Both the position numbers and the translations under genes were made by a program. The notes beneath the pieces are model-generated. The model did no database searches and was not told where the DNA came from. It worked only from the letters and a program-made list of their open reading frames with translations. From contig OY759266.1 of assembly GCA_963662155.1 (NCBI GenBank), positions 56,667,010-56,731,009 of the forward strand: a stretch of DNA of 64,000 bases, given 5' to 3'. The DNA is from Lamellibrachia columna (Eukaryota; Annelida; Polychaeta; Sabellida; Siboglinidae). This document shows, piece after piece, positions 50,501 through 59,455 of this stretch (positions are counted from its first letter, which is position 1; the number at the start of each line of letters is the position of its first letter).

Positions 50501-53136
50501 GTGACTATGTTTCTCTAAATTGCCAATAAACGAATTTTTTATATGGTAATTTATATTTCACAGCAACGTTAACATTTGCATTTAGGTCAGCTTAACCTAA
50601 ATGTGCTAAGCTTGGCTGCTTATATTTAAGTAGGCTTATATTTATCCATTTGGCCATTTTAAACTTGTTTCTGTTGTCGTCATCATTACGAAATAGATTG
50701 ACTGGCACTAAACTTGTTTCTGTTGTCGTCATCATTACGAAATAGATTGACTGGCACTAAACTTGTTTCTGTTGTCGTCATCATTACGAAATAGATTGAC
50801 TGGCACTAAACTTGTTTCTGTTGTCGTCATCATTACGAAATAGATTGAATGGCACTAAACTTGTTTCTGTTGTCGTCATCATTACAAAATAGATTGACTG
50901 GCACTAAACTTGTTTCTGTTGTCGTCATCATTACGAAATAGATTGACTGGCACTAAAGTTGTTTCCGTTGTCATCATCATTACGAAATAGATTGACTGGC
51001 ACTAAACTTGTTTCTGTTGTCGTCATCATTACGAAATAGATTGACTGGCACTAAACTTGTTTCTGTTGTCGTCATCATTACGAAATAGATTGACTGGCAC
51101 TAAACTTGTTTCTGTTGTCGTCATCATTACGAAATAGATTGACTGGCACTAAACTTGTTTCTGTTGTCGTCATCATTACGAAATAGATTGAATGGCACTA
51201 AACTTGTTTCTGTTGTCGTCATCATTACAAAATAGATTGACTGGCACTAAACTTGTTTCTGTTGTCGTCATCATTACGAAATAGATTGACTGGCACTAAA
51301 GTTGTTTCCGTTGTCATCATCATTACGAAATAGATTGACTGGCACTAAACTTGTTTCTGTTGTCGTCATCATTACGAAATAGATTGACTGGCACTAAACT
51401 TGTTTCTGTTGTCGTCATCATTATGAAATAGATTGACTGGCACTAAACTTGTTTCTGTTGTCGTCATCATTACGAAATAGATTGACTGGCACTAAACTTG
51501 TTTCTGTTGTCGTCATCATTATGAAATAGATTGACTGGCACTAAACTTGTTTCTGTTGTCGTCATCATTACAAAATAGATTGACTGGCACTAAACTTGTT
51601 TCTGTTGTCGTCATCATTACGAAATAGATTGACTGGCACTAAACTTGTTTCTGTTGTCGTCATCATTACGAAATAGATTGACTGGCACTAAAGTTGTTTC
51701 TGTTGTCGACATCATTACGAAATAGATTGACTGGCACTAAACTTCAAGAAGTTGATCTCACATGTGGCAAACTCAATTCACTCACACATTTTCCTGCCTA
51801 AATCATCAATAAACTCCACTTTTCTTGCTGGTAAATCACCATGTTTACAATTTTTTTATTATATAAATTGCACTTAAAATATAGCAAATACAGGAAAACA
51901 TTGGAATGCTGGGCAACCTACTTACATAAACATGACAGTTTGAAGCACCATCTCAGTCCCACACTCACCTGTTTATGTTGCCGTTTCACCTGTACCTTTG
52001 CTTTGGTACAGCTGTAAGTGTTGACCGGCACCGCATCACAGCTGTCTGGTGTGGTGAGTGTGCGCCGCAGCACCGGCGGTTCCTTCAGCAGCATAGAGGG
52101 AGACTCATCCTCCTCATCAAAACAGTCGTCAAACACTGACGCTGCCATCGGTGCTGATGATGATTTCGGCTGAGTTTTCGCTGGCTGTTGGTGGGAAAGT
52201 AACAGTCCCGATACTGGTGTCACATGATATATTGACCTCTACAAATAAGTGTGTAGCTAAAAAAAATGTCCTTGTCAACTTTTGGTTAATTTTTTTTCGT
52301 TTTTAAACAAAAAGATTATATAAATACTAATGGTACCCTTACTCATGTTTTGAGTAAACATGCCAAAACATAATTAAGCATAATTAAATAATGCATACCT
52401 ACAAGCACAATATTTCGAGGCACACATGTTACAGGATGATCACTTATTTTGCAGCACAGAGTTTGCTGAGAGTACCGGGCTGACAGTACTTGATTGATAG
52501 TACTGAGCTGACAGTACTTGATTGATAGTACTGAGCTGACAGTACTTGATTGATAGTACTGAGCTGACAGTACTGGGTTGATAGTACTCGGACAGGGCTG
52601 ATAGTACTAGGCTGATATTACTCGGCTGACAATACTCAACAGATACTACTCGGCTGCAAACAAGGAGAACTTACAATGTCTAAAAGATGGTGGTCTAGGA
52701 TTATTAAGGTTGCAGCTATAACTGGCTGTAACTTATTGTGTCATAAGAAGCTGTCATGATTGTAATTATCAATTTTGTAATTGCATCATTGCATTCAAGT
52801 TATGCAATCCACAATCAGGAAAAACAGTTTCCATAAATACACTGCAGCTGGCTATAAACATCACACATGCCAACAATGACATTTAATTATGTGTATAAGT
52901 ACAATAAAAGTGCATCATTTGCGTTAAATTGCAAATATTTTGTGCACAACTACAAGAAATTATGTAAATGCTGCATCCCATCACAAGTGCAGAACTACCC
53001 CCAATTTAAATCAATTATGTTGCGAATGTAGCTACAACATGGCATGTCAGTGTGTCTACCTTCTACTCACCCCGTCTTGTTCATCTGGATCACCTTGCCA
53101 TTGTCTTGGGTTGTACACAGCCTTTATCTCGGTGCG
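32553..53136 (-). CDS. WAPL: WAPL, cohesin release factor, 3' part of the gene (15 exons)
   Basis: WAPL is the nuclear protein that releases cohesin from chromatin: with PDS5 it opens the SMC3-RAD21 gate, limiting DNA loops and clearing sister arms in prophase. Exons on minus are 53136-53071, 52184-51969, 50456-50320, 49039-48928, 48105-47857, 46741-46630, 46325-46222, 45015-44939, 44562-44417, 44098-43983, 41983-41840, 41186-40877, 36539-36451, 35565-35470 and probably 32597-32553. All have GT-AG borders and compatible phase. The first 14 sum to 1974 nt (658 codons) without a stop. Family landmarks in order are [112 protein letters not shown] and [12 protein letters not shown]. This is the conserved WAPL domain; human WAPL has about 500 further N-terminal residues, not found here. 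Nearly every large intron is rich in private tandem repeats. Confidence 0.95.
33100..33665 (+). mobile_element. dispersed element with internal array, copy 2
   Basis: Same architecture as 23066-23525. The left flank (atacttttgttaacatcatt, gaattttgactcgtccataa, gatttcattaaaactacg) precedes an array at 33308-33640 of agagccagcatgtcatattg units (26 or 32 bp, the longer with an extra ctggta), then right flank ggattcttcgcaaagtgatt. It lies in the last WAPL intron, in opposite orientation to the gene. Confidence 0.8.
33666..35469. other. WAPL last intron, remainder
   Basis: Open frames on plus and minus at 33760-34530 show no domain I recognise and look like decayed repeat. 35340-35460 is pyrimidine-rich on plus (ctccctccctctctacaaac). 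Nothing else supported. Confidence 0.4.
35470..35565 (-). CDS. WAPL: WAPL exon n
   Basis: Acceptor ggttgaag, donor ACG|GTAAGA, phase 0 to 0. Encodes [32 protein letters not shown]. The spacing from GT(I/C) to WLP equals that in vertebrate WAPL, supporting this acceptor although its pyrimidine tract is weak. Confidence 0.92.
35974..36406. mobile_element. possible small element with hairpin ends
   Basis: The left end atgggagtccgtgactcc and the right end gggagtccaacggactccca are each small hairpins and share the ATGGGAGTCC word in inverted orientation. The interior (about 430 bp) is non-coding. It sits 45 bp from WAPL exon m. It could be a MITE; no target-site duplication was seen. Confidence 0.45.
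36451..36539 (-). CDS. WAPL: WAPL exon m
   Basis: Acceptor ttgttgcag, donor TTG|GTGAGT. Encodes [29 protein letters not shown], matching [19 protein letters not shown] minisatellite begins almost at the acceptor. Confidence 0.96.
36543..37090. repeat. about 40/54 bp minisatellite with 94 bp higher-order unit
   Basis: Units share actgtcaactagggcagggg followed by acaaggtg; a 54 bp form adds a second ataacacctgggtg. Alternation gives a 94 bp block repeated about four times. The leftmost copy (caacacccaatactatcaac) reaches to within 4 bp of WAPL exon m. Confidence 0.95.
37615..38440. repeat. 18 bp minisatellite, about 45 copies
   Basis: Unit tgcacatgtagtacacac with variants. Six codons long, so it leaves long open frames on both strands (VLHVQC on minus, CSTHCT on plus). 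These are artefacts. Confidence 0.97.
38441..40107. other. WAPL intron, mostly unique
   Basis: AT-rich. Includes an 18 bp direct repeat at 39339-39408 (gcccggcacagtcagact, 4 copies). No exon of WAPL or another gene supported. Confidence 0.5.
40108..40570. repeat. 46 bp minisatellite, about 10 copies, continuous with a SINE tail
   Basis: The unit contains cttatatagcgctgtatcca and tctgtatgactgctcaag. The agcgctatataag word (minus) is the kind of 3' tail seen on many SINEs and LINEs. The array abuts the SINE at 40571. Confidence 0.95.
40571..40840 (-). mobile_element. tRNA-derived SINE in WAPL intron
   Basis: On minus, the head reads GGCTTTGTGGTTAGAACATT then GGACTCTCAGTTGAGAGAAC and GGTTTCAAATCC. 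This gives an A-box-like segment at 40832-40812 and a B box (GGTTCRANYCC type) at 40789-40778, with tRNA-like spacing. The body runs left to the AGCGCTATATAAG tail, which is expanded into the adjacent array. It is in the same orientation as WAPL. Confidence 0.75.
40877..41186 (-). CDS. WAPL: WAPL exon l
   Basis: Acceptor gtctccgcag, donor GAAAG|GTAGAT. Encodes [20 protein letters not shown], then a variable acidic region with [17 protein letters not shown] and NEDEELR, the equivalent of the SGEWQE...IQWV segment of vertebrate WAPL. One base (G) carries into the next exon. Confidence 0.93.
41590..41830. repeat. degenerate accaccccaccccataact repeat
   Basis: Loose repeats of about 22-25 bp (ccaccccaccccataactga, ccatccagctccataacaaa). 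Old, strand-asymmetric (C/A-rich). Confidence 0.7.
41840..41983 (-). CDS. WAPL: WAPL exon k (48 codons)
   Basis: Acceptor gatgctgcag, donor CACAG|GTATGC. Encodes [20 protein letters not shown] ... FDSS ... LEALTQ, directly matching the [10 protein letters not shown] core of WAPL. Confidence 0.95.
42073..43770. repeat. 68 bp minisatellite, about 25 copies, in WAPL intron
   Basis: The unit contains tgtccattgaggacactgtc and aaacaaacacggcagtgcta. Variants at the gcacaacgtcac / gcaccctgtcac position and aag/acg at the unit end mark subfamilies. It fills most of the intron between exons j and k. Confidence 0.97.
43983..44098 (-). CDS. WAPL: WAPL exon j
   Basis: Acceptor ttcccccag, donor TTG|GTGAGT. 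Encodes [38 protein letters not shown]. The phase rules out the alternative AG two bases downstream. Confidence 0.93.
44417..44562 (-). CDS. WAPL: WAPL exon i
   Basis: Acceptor gttgctgcag, donor AACA|GTACGT. Encodes [11 protein letters not shown] ... [26 protein letters not shown]; the LLNLT(H/N) motif is typical of the family. Confidence 0.95.
44939..45015 (-). CDS. WAPL: WAPL exon h
   Basis: Acceptor tttcttacag, donor GCAG|GTGTGT. Encodes [15 protein letters not shown] ... LIRCLC and joins RCLRVLEN to [12 protein letters not shown], as in the vertebrate RCLRVLES-V...ENQ.YL. An imperfect palindrome (taggtcagcttaaccta) lies just inside the following intron. Confidence 0.95.
45072..45645. repeat. 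20 bp G-rich minisatellite, about 28 copies
   Basis: Unit aggctgagggcaggggcagg with variants. G-rich on plus, so the WAPL transcript is C-rich here. It begins about 57 bp upstream of the exon h acceptor. The Pro/Leu/Ala/Cys frames are artefacts. Confidence 0.96.
45690..46221 (-). repeat. 39 bp minisatellite copied from the exon g / donor boundary
   Basis: On minus, units read close to TGTCTCAGGGTGTTAGAGAA followed by TGTAAGTCACATAGACAGG. That is the coding end of WAPL exon g (RCLRVLEN) plus its GTAAGT donor. About 13 copies follow one another. Several keep GTAAGT, others have GTAAAT, GCAAGT or GTGAGG. The first unit has a 2 bp deletion. Exon h lies beyond the adjacent G-rich array. Confidence 0.95.
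46222..46325 (-). CDS. WAPL: WAPL exon g, with amplified 3' border
   Basis: Acceptor gttgttccag, donor GAAAAT|GTAAGT. Encodes [10 protein letters not shown] ... [16 protein letters not shown]. The split Val codon joins correctly to exon f. The last 25-30 bp of this exon and its donor are the founder-like copy of the 39 bp array that fills the next intron. Read-through in the exon frame meets a TAG at 46191-46189, caused by a 2 bp deletion in the first array unit. Confidence 0.95.
46630..46741 (-). CDS. WAPL: WAPL exon f
   Basis: Acceptor gaccccccag, donor ACAG|GTGAGT. Encodes [23 protein letters not shown] and [10 protein letters not shown] 26 bp minisatellite starts about 10 bp upstream of the acceptor AG, so the pyrimidine tract is built partly from repeat unit. 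Confidence 0.97.
46753..47656. repeat. 26 bp minisatellite, about 35 copies, next to exon f acceptor
   Basis: Unit gacaggacacagtgacagca plus accaat, with variants (gaaagc, gacaac, aactggaggc). The left edge is about 10 bp upstream of the acceptor AG of exon f. Confidence 0.97.
47857..48105 (-). CDS. WAPL: WAPL exon e (83 codons)
   Basis: Acceptor gtgttgacag, donor TCT|GTGAGT. Encodes [20 protein letters not shown], the most diagnostic WAPL motif, then a variable serine-rich loop and [13 protein letters not shown]. Confidence 0.97.
48525..48775. repeat. degenerate ggggccactnctat repeat
   Basis: Units of about 15-18 bp based on tatggggccactgctatggg in the intron between exons d and e. Confidence 0.85.
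48809..48900. repeat. 29 bp minisatellite, about 3 copies
   Basis: Unit acaagtgataacaccatgac plus tatctcact, ending 28 bp from the exon d donor. Confidence 0.92.
48928..49039 (-). CDS. WAPL: WAPL exon d
   Basis: The acceptor follows a ctctctctctcacag tract; donor GCG|GTGAGC. Encodes [37 protein letters not shown], a near-universal WAPL segment. Confidence 0.95.
49658..50070. repeat. about 115 bp direct repeat pair, 291 bp apart
   Basis: 49658-49780 and 49949-50070 share gtgaattcagacaaaataaa, tgatgcccactcctat and agcctcagaaggagct with scattered differences. Probably two copies of a dispersed repeat or an old duplication. Confidence 0.85.
50320..50456 (-). CDS. WAPL: WAPL exon c
   Basis: Acceptor ctgcccacag, donor CTCAG|GTATGT. 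Encodes [10 protein letters not shown] ... [13 protein letters not shown] ... PLSVRCL, matching the domain start in vertebrate WAPL. It ends with two bases (AG) completed by C of the next exon to give Ser. Confidence 0.95.
50660..51745. repeat. 49 bp minisatellite, about 22 copies, with 343 bp higher-order period
   Basis: The unit contains cttgtttctgttgtcgtcat and acgaaatagattgactggca. Markers recur exactly seven units apart: gaatggc at 50847 and 51190, attacaaaat at 50881 and 51224, and the gttgtttccg variant at 50953 and 51296. Confidence 0.97.
51746..51968. other. WAPL intron between the 49 bp array and exon b
   Basis: AT-rich single-copy sequence, nothing recognised. Confidence 0.5.
51969..52184 (-). 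CDS. WAPL: WAPL exon b (72 codons)
   Basis: Acceptor ccaccaacag, donor CAG|GTGAGT, phase 0 to 0. It encodes an acidic [15 protein letters not shown] stretch and ends [12 protein letters not shown], running into [10 protein letters not shown] of the next exon as in the start of the WAPL domain. Confidence 0.87.
52481..52640. repeat. about 28 bp degenerate minisatellite
   Basis: Units based on tactgagctgacagtacttg then attgatag; the right side is diverged. Confidence 0.88.
53071..53136 (-). CDS. WAPL: WAPL exon a (22 codons)
   Basis: Acceptor gtttgacag precedes codons reading [20 protein letters not shown], and the donor is GGG|GTGAGT. It is phase 0 at both ends and joins exon b in frame. This is the most 5' exon I can support. 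Its short peptide is less conserved, so confidence rests on splice sites and phase. Confidence 0.75.
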
Positions 53137-54267
53137 CTGTCAAACCACACACAATAACACATGTAGATATTGTTCAGACACATATAGTAACACACCTGTA
53201 AATATTGTTAAGACTTTGGAATGTCAACTACTCAAGATGAATGCAACGTTAAATTAGTTTCACAAACTTTCAAGCATCATTATCATCAACACCATCAACA
53301 TCGTGCCATCCAAACCAACACTACAAGCTGAGCACTACACACATGTACCATCTAGTAGTGATGCTGTAACAATGTGGGAGGTTATGTATAAATACAAATA
53401 GATACAAATGACTGTTGAAACATAGATTTTTTGCACATTGATGTATATATCAAATACATGTGCCAACGTTTTCAATGGCTCCCAACTCACCTCATACAAC
53501 TACAAACTGTATATAATTAACTGTATATAATTAACTAAATAAAATTTGCATTAACCACACAAATCTAAAATTGTCACATAACCTGAATTTATTGGAAACT
53601 TCAGTAGGACTCAGGTTTGTGGTAATGGATACAGTCATGACGTGATAACATCGTGATAACATCGTATCCATGTTTGTTACATCAATATAGGGTGACTGCA
53701 AAAACATTAGCGAAAAAAAGAAAACAAAATTACACGCTCACACAATCTTACTCGCTGTCAGTAGAGCTGCATGTTAAATTCACATCAGCCTGTGATACCA
53801 ATTAGCAATAGAGCAAAACATGTTTGAAAAAAAAATTTCTGACTCCCTTACACGCCTCAGAATATGCAAAAACGCAGAAGAGAAACCCAACGTGCAGCAC
53901 TTTTCAATCAGCAGCCCAACAGCCCGTGTCAGTCACTGTTCATATCAATATTTACTCTCTGTCTCATTAGAGTGGACCATACTTGACACCTGGCAAGCCT
54001 TGCAGAATCAATTATGTACATTACAAATGGATCCATCATGGGAGAAATGTTAAGGAAACCGCTGCAGGAAACTCTCATATCCACAGAGACGTCAGGCTGA
54101 ATATCATAAGTGATGAGGCAAGTACTTGATTAACGAGAGTACTTTAAGGCCATGTGAACACAGGTGTATTCTACATAGAAATAGCATACATTTTTCATGA
54201 TTCATCAACGTTTTTATTTTATATTTAACTTGACTATATTTACTATGACAACATCCAGCAACAGCTA
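53137..54267. other. upstream WAPL intron, no further exon found
   Basis: AT-rich. I checked donor-like words on minus near 53490, 53750 and 53834; none is preceded by a plausible open exon. Confidence 0.45.
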
Positions 54268-54362
54268 AAATGACAACTGTGACATCACACAAGGGGCTGT
54301 GACATCACAACAGGGGCTGTGAAATCACACAAGGGGGCTGTGACATCACATGAGGGGCTGCG
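54268..54362. repeat. about 22 bp minisatellite, 4 copies
   Basis: Unit ctgtgacatcacacaagggg with small variants. Confidence 0.88.
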
Positions 54363-55086
54363 ACAGAACACCACTTGTTCCTTGTTCTACACTGCTGGGC
54401 TGGATGGCCAAAACTATCACTCATTCACTGCAGTTGCATGCTCATGGGAGCCTTGTGACATGCAATGTCAGGATCTAAGAAGGACTATTACGATATTCAT
54501 TGATGGAATCTGACATTTCACTTGAAACAGCGGCAGAAATATTAGCGACCATGACAGATAAATATCACAAAACGATGCCAAGAATGAGAGATGTGGGTAA
54601 TGTTTACAACGAGAATGCATTATTGTTACAAATTGAAGTTGGTAAATTGGAGAATGCATTATTGACAGAGTGAACCCATCACATCAACACAGTGGTTCGA
54701 TCAACAAGGAGATACTATTTCAAGACGGGTGAATTCATCGACAAGGAGATTGCATTATTGATAGGGATAAGTTGTATTATGTTAATCACTCAATGAGGTG
54801 CAGTGAATGCACCACTGACACATGGATGCATTACTGACCCCATGAATGGACCCATGTCCTAAACTAGTCCATTAGAGTTGATCTTAACAACAAGGCAGTG
54901 TAAAGACTTTCCTGACTGAAAGAATTGGCCAGTGTCACACTCCTTGGTTGTCATACACTTTACTGTCCCCAGTGGTCAGTAAACTAGATTATGTAGTCCA
55001 TCTGGCATCTAGAATTGCCTAACATGTACAGTGCTGCCATGTAGTGAGGCTTTGCAATAATATAATTTAATTTAAAACATAATTTA
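54363..55086. other. unique stretch, no gene recognised
   Basis: Loose repeats of agaatgcattattga at 54612-54765. Otherwise nothing recognised. Confidence 0.45.
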
Positions 55087-55210
55087 ACAAGATTTAACAA
55101 GATCTGCCATCCAAGCCAAAGGCCCAGATGGAAAGTGGACAAGGACGCCATTGCCTTATCAAGAGTCCAACAATGTTCATCTACATGTAACCCATGCTCC
55201 TGAGATGTAT
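55087..55210 (-). mobile_element. third fragment of the CR1-like LINE 3' region
   Basis: aagatttaacaagatctgcc and aaaggcccagatgg are shared with 23640-23760 and 25750-25870. Only about 125 bp survives, ending against the 17 bp array. Confidence 0.9.
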
Positions 55211-55220
55211 CAACCAAACA

Positions 55221-55612
55221 ATACATGCATGTACACAATACATACATACACACAATACATACATGTACACAATACATGCATGTACACAATACATACATAC
55301 ACACAATACATGCATGCATTCAATACATGCATGTACAAAATACATGCATGCACACAATACATGCATGCACACAATACATACACGCACACAATACATGCAC
55401 GCACACAATACATGCACGCACACAATACATGCACGCACACAATACATACACGCACACAATACATGCACGCACACAATACATGCATGCACACAATACATAC
55501 ACGCACACAATACATGCACGCACACAATACATGCATGCACACAATACATACACGCACACAATACATGCACGCACACAATACATGCATGCACACAATACAT
55601 GCATGCACACAA
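55221..55612. repeat. 17 bp minisatellite, about 23 copies
   Basis: Unit aatacatgcacgcacac with catgca, cataca and catgta variants. All six frames stay open for over 100 codons; artefacts. Confidence 0.96.
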
Positions 55613-56338
55613 TAGAATGTCTCCTTGTATGTCCACGTGTAATGTCGTGTATGCAAAGATAGCAATACATTTTTTACAACTATTACAGTCACAAGAAAAC
55701 AGTCAGAAAACCGCACATTGAGCAGGGGTGGGGTCCTTCAATGCATCACTCGCACTTGCACACAGACACACTCACACACTCACACACTCACACACTCACA
55801 CACACATACTAGTTTAATATCAAATATGGTGAAAATTTAAGATCTTTCTGTAGATCAGAGCTCTGTATTCCTACCGTGCTAGCAGAAACATTTATTATTT
55901 ATTAGGCACTAGTCAGCAATTGCGAGATATTGTTGGTGAAGTGTCAAGTGTATTACATAGATACATAACAAGCATATCTACATGGCTGGTGTTGTCATTA
56001 CTGCCTGGCTGACAACAATACAGACAACTAGTGTGAGAAATGGACCCTCTTCTTTAATAAATAACCAGATAAAGCTGTCGTTCAAATGAAACTTAATGTT
56101 TGTTTTTCTGCAACATCAAGAATGACACAATTAGTCAATTTGTAACATCAGTGAAACTGTTTTGTGTATACATCTTGAAAATCCAATAATTTATCCTGGT
56201 GGACATGTAGGTTTCTTTGCAGACAGGTTAAATCCAGGTCAACTTGTTTGATGGACAAGTTGAAAATTCCTGTTAATTTAGCACACTGCATCATTGATGA
56301 CTATAACATTTTTATTGTGGATCATATATATAATTTGG

Positions 56339-56436
<98 letters not shown>

Positions 56437-57179
56437 GATCATATATATAATATACCATTTGTGACAAACATTGATCAACCACTTTATTATTATTATTTAT
56501 TATTAATTTATTATATCTCGCAATACTTGGACAGCCATACTAAAATTTCATATTTATTAATTGGATAGTTTAGAGGCACACATACAGTAATTTTCTCAAC
56601 CAAATCTGAAAAAGCAGCACACGAACCACTAAAAATACACATTACACACTGATCTGATTTATAAATATAATGACCTACATTTAATATCAGTATATTTATT
56701 AGAATTTTTAAATGAACTGCCAACTTAGTGTTTGTGACCAATTACAAATCTTCAGCATTTTAATAAAAATTTAAAACAGTTAAGACTTTCGGCTACTCTA
56801 ATGTTGTTCTGACCAATTGTCTAACAAAGAGAACATTCTACAACCCAAAGGCAAACAGCCTAGTAACTCTGGAGTGTATAGAGGTCAACTATGCTAAATT
56901 CCTATCTGAGAAACTACTCAGTGTTAATCAACATGAGGGAAAGTGTTTGGATAATGCATGTCACTGCTGTTGACAGTGGGCAATAAAATGTGTTGAATTG
57001 GTGGTGTGTGTGTGAGTGGGACCAGGTGTGCAATGGGATTCACAGCTGCTATGTGCATAAGTGGACCCAGTCAGTAGGCCAATGGCAGGAGGCCACAGAG
57101 AAACAAGGATGATGTGACAGTTGATAGACCCTTATTTATTTGTAAAGGTGCATCTACAATCAGATTTTTCCCTGTTTCA
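55613..57179. other. AT-rich region with (AT)n, no gene recognised
   Basis: Contains (CACT)n-like tract at 55765-55805 and a pure (AT)n at 56337-56434. No coding signal. Confidence 0.5.
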
Positions 57180-59455
57180 TTTCAGACTCATTGTGCAAAA
57201 AAATGTAACATATCTAGTATCATCCACGACAGGCCAGCTCTAGTATCAGCCACGACAGGCCAGCTCTAGTATCAGCCACGACAGGCCAGCTCTAATATCA
57301 CCCATGACAGGCCATCTCTAGTATCAGCCACGACAGGCCAGCTCTAGTATCGACCACGACAGTCCAGCTCTAGTATCATCCATGACAGGCCAGCTCTAGT
57401 ATCACTATCAGCCATGACAGGCCAGCTCTAGTATCACTATCAGCCACGACAGGCCAGCTCTAGTATCAGCCACGACAGTCCAGCTCTAGTATCAGCCACG
57501 ACAGGCCAGCTGTAGTATCAGCCACGACAGTCCAGCTCTAGTATCAGCTACCACAGTCCAGCTCTAGTATCAGCCATGACAGGCCAGCTCTAGTATCGGC
57601 GCTTTACATTAAAACCACATAATAAAATTAAAATTAGATAATTAAATTACATTAAAATTACATTAAGATTTCAATAAACAAATTGTTAAATAAAATAATT
57701 AGATTACATTAAAATAAAACACCTGGACATAACAAATGTCATGTAATAATTAAATTACATTAATATTAAATAACTAAATTGTAATACATTGAATAGTATA
57801 GCTAGTAAATTTTTCTTAAATACATGCAGGTGATGTAACAGTTCAGAACTAAAAGTACTTAAAGCCAAATCTAAAAGTCTTTCTATCTGTTAAACTATTT
57901 GGTTAAAATATAGTGTTTTTAAAGTCCTTTTAAAAGTGGCCTGACTGGTCAGTTAAAGTAGTGACACAGGCAGGTCATTACACAGGTCTGGAGCTGCCAC
58001 CACAAAGCTGGCGTCCCCGACCTTGCACCTTGTTCTAGGTCTGACAAGTAGATGTTTTTCAGCTGACCGAATGGACCTGGTAGACTTGTGGAGCGAGACA
58101 ATGTTGCACAGATACATTGGCCCCACAGTTGTTGACCGCTCTGTGGACCAGTGCCATGACCTTGAAATGAGCATGCACTCGTAAGGGGGCTGCCAGTGCA
58201 GGTCTCTGAGTACCGGGGTAACGCTGGCATACTTGGGCACCCTTACAACACTATAGTCCATTGTGCCAAACAGTAGGGAGTTACAGTAGTCTAGCCTCGA
58301 TGTGATTAGCACATTTACTGCCCTCTCCCTGGTCTTTCTTGGCAGAAACTTATTTATCTGGCTGATATGATGAAGCTGGAAGTAGCAGCACCTGATGATC
58401 ATAGACGTGTTGGCAGACATGTCCAAGCGACAGTCCAGGTAGACATCCACCACCGGGATGAGAGCTCCACCAACAATGATGGCAATCCCAACTACCAATT
58501 GGAAGGAACTCACTTTTTTAATCATTCAGTCTCAGATAACAGGCGATCAGCCACTCCCAAATCTATGAGACACAGGCTTCAACACGTTTCAGGGCCTCAA
58601 GCAGTGCCGTAGAATTCAATGCAAAAGCAAGCATCAACTGGAGATCATCAGCGTAATAATGGAAGTTTACGCTGTACTTCCTAACGACCTTGGCAACTGG
58701 TTGGATGTACAGTGAGAACAGTACAGGCCCCACAGATGGACCGCTGGGGTCCTCCAGTAGGCTGAGTTTAAGCAGAGTGCCTGCCATGACAGACCAGATC
58801 TAGTATCAGCTGTAACAGGCCAGCTCTAGTATCAGTTATGACAGGTCAGCTCTAGTATCAGTTATGACAGGCCAGCTCTAGTATCAGCTAGGACAGGCCA
58901 GCTCTAGTATCAGCTACAACAGGCCAGCTCTAGTGTCAGCTATGACAGGCCAGCTCTAGTATCAGCTACAACAGGCCAGCTCTAGTGTCAGCTATGACAG
59001 GCCAGCTCTAGTGTCAGCTATGACAGGCCAGCTCGTTTGTGCAAATCAGTTATTTAGTTTTGATGAAATCATCAGACAAACTATTAAATTACTTTTTTAC
59101 CAGATCTGGCTAAAATTCGGCCAAAAAATTGCAAAATTATAATGTTCTATATACTATAGCATAAGAATAGTCACACTTTTGCAAGTCACCCGATCTATTG
59201 ATCAACGTAAATTCTTTCGATGTTTCTTTCAAAAGTATGCAATGAATGCGCATATTATTCAAACTATTCACACTAGATTTAAACATCAACAGACCTGATT
59301 CGCAGTGGACTAAATAAATAAACTGTGCAGTGAGTTTTAAGCTACAACGTAAGGATGAACATGAGAATATGGATGGATCACTCATTATTCTTCGTTTCAC
59401 AGCAACGTTAACATTTGTATTTAGGTCAGCTTAACCTAAATGTGTTAAGCATGGC
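57180..59455 (-). mobile_element. dispersed element with internal array, copy 3, interrupted by a LINE
   Basis: Inverted relative to copies 1 and 2. Arrays of ccagctctagtatcagccac units (26 bp) occupy 57222-57600 and 58790-59035. The minus strand upstream (59035 to about 59240) carries TTTGCACAAACGAGCTGG, TGATTTCATCAAAACTAA, GGCCGAATTTTAGCC and ATACTTTTGAAAGAAACATC, matching the left flanks of copies 1 and 2. The other end (57180-57222) matches their right flank. 57601-58790 is a LINE insertion inside the array. Confidence 0.78.
57601..58790 (-). mobile_element. non-LTR retrotransposon fragment nested in the array
   Basis: Minus strand 58787-58563 reads GPVLFSLYIQPVAKVVRKYS and FHYYADDLQLMLAF (RT YxDD motif). 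After a frame break, 58525-57953 reads INKFLPRKTRERAVNVLITS, RLDYCNSLLFG and PVLRDLHWQPPYECM, the typical post-RT segment. The 3' region is AT-rich and ends GTAAAGCGC against the array. It is 5'-truncated and inactive. Confidence 0.88.

Noticed and set aside
53460..53890. Donor-like words on minus as upstream WAPL exons
   Set aside because: The sequence before them is AT-rich or stop-containing, or would give exons under 20 nt.
55151..55721. Six-frame-open region encoding His/Thr/Cys/Met repeats
   Set aside because: 17 bp minisatellite artefact.
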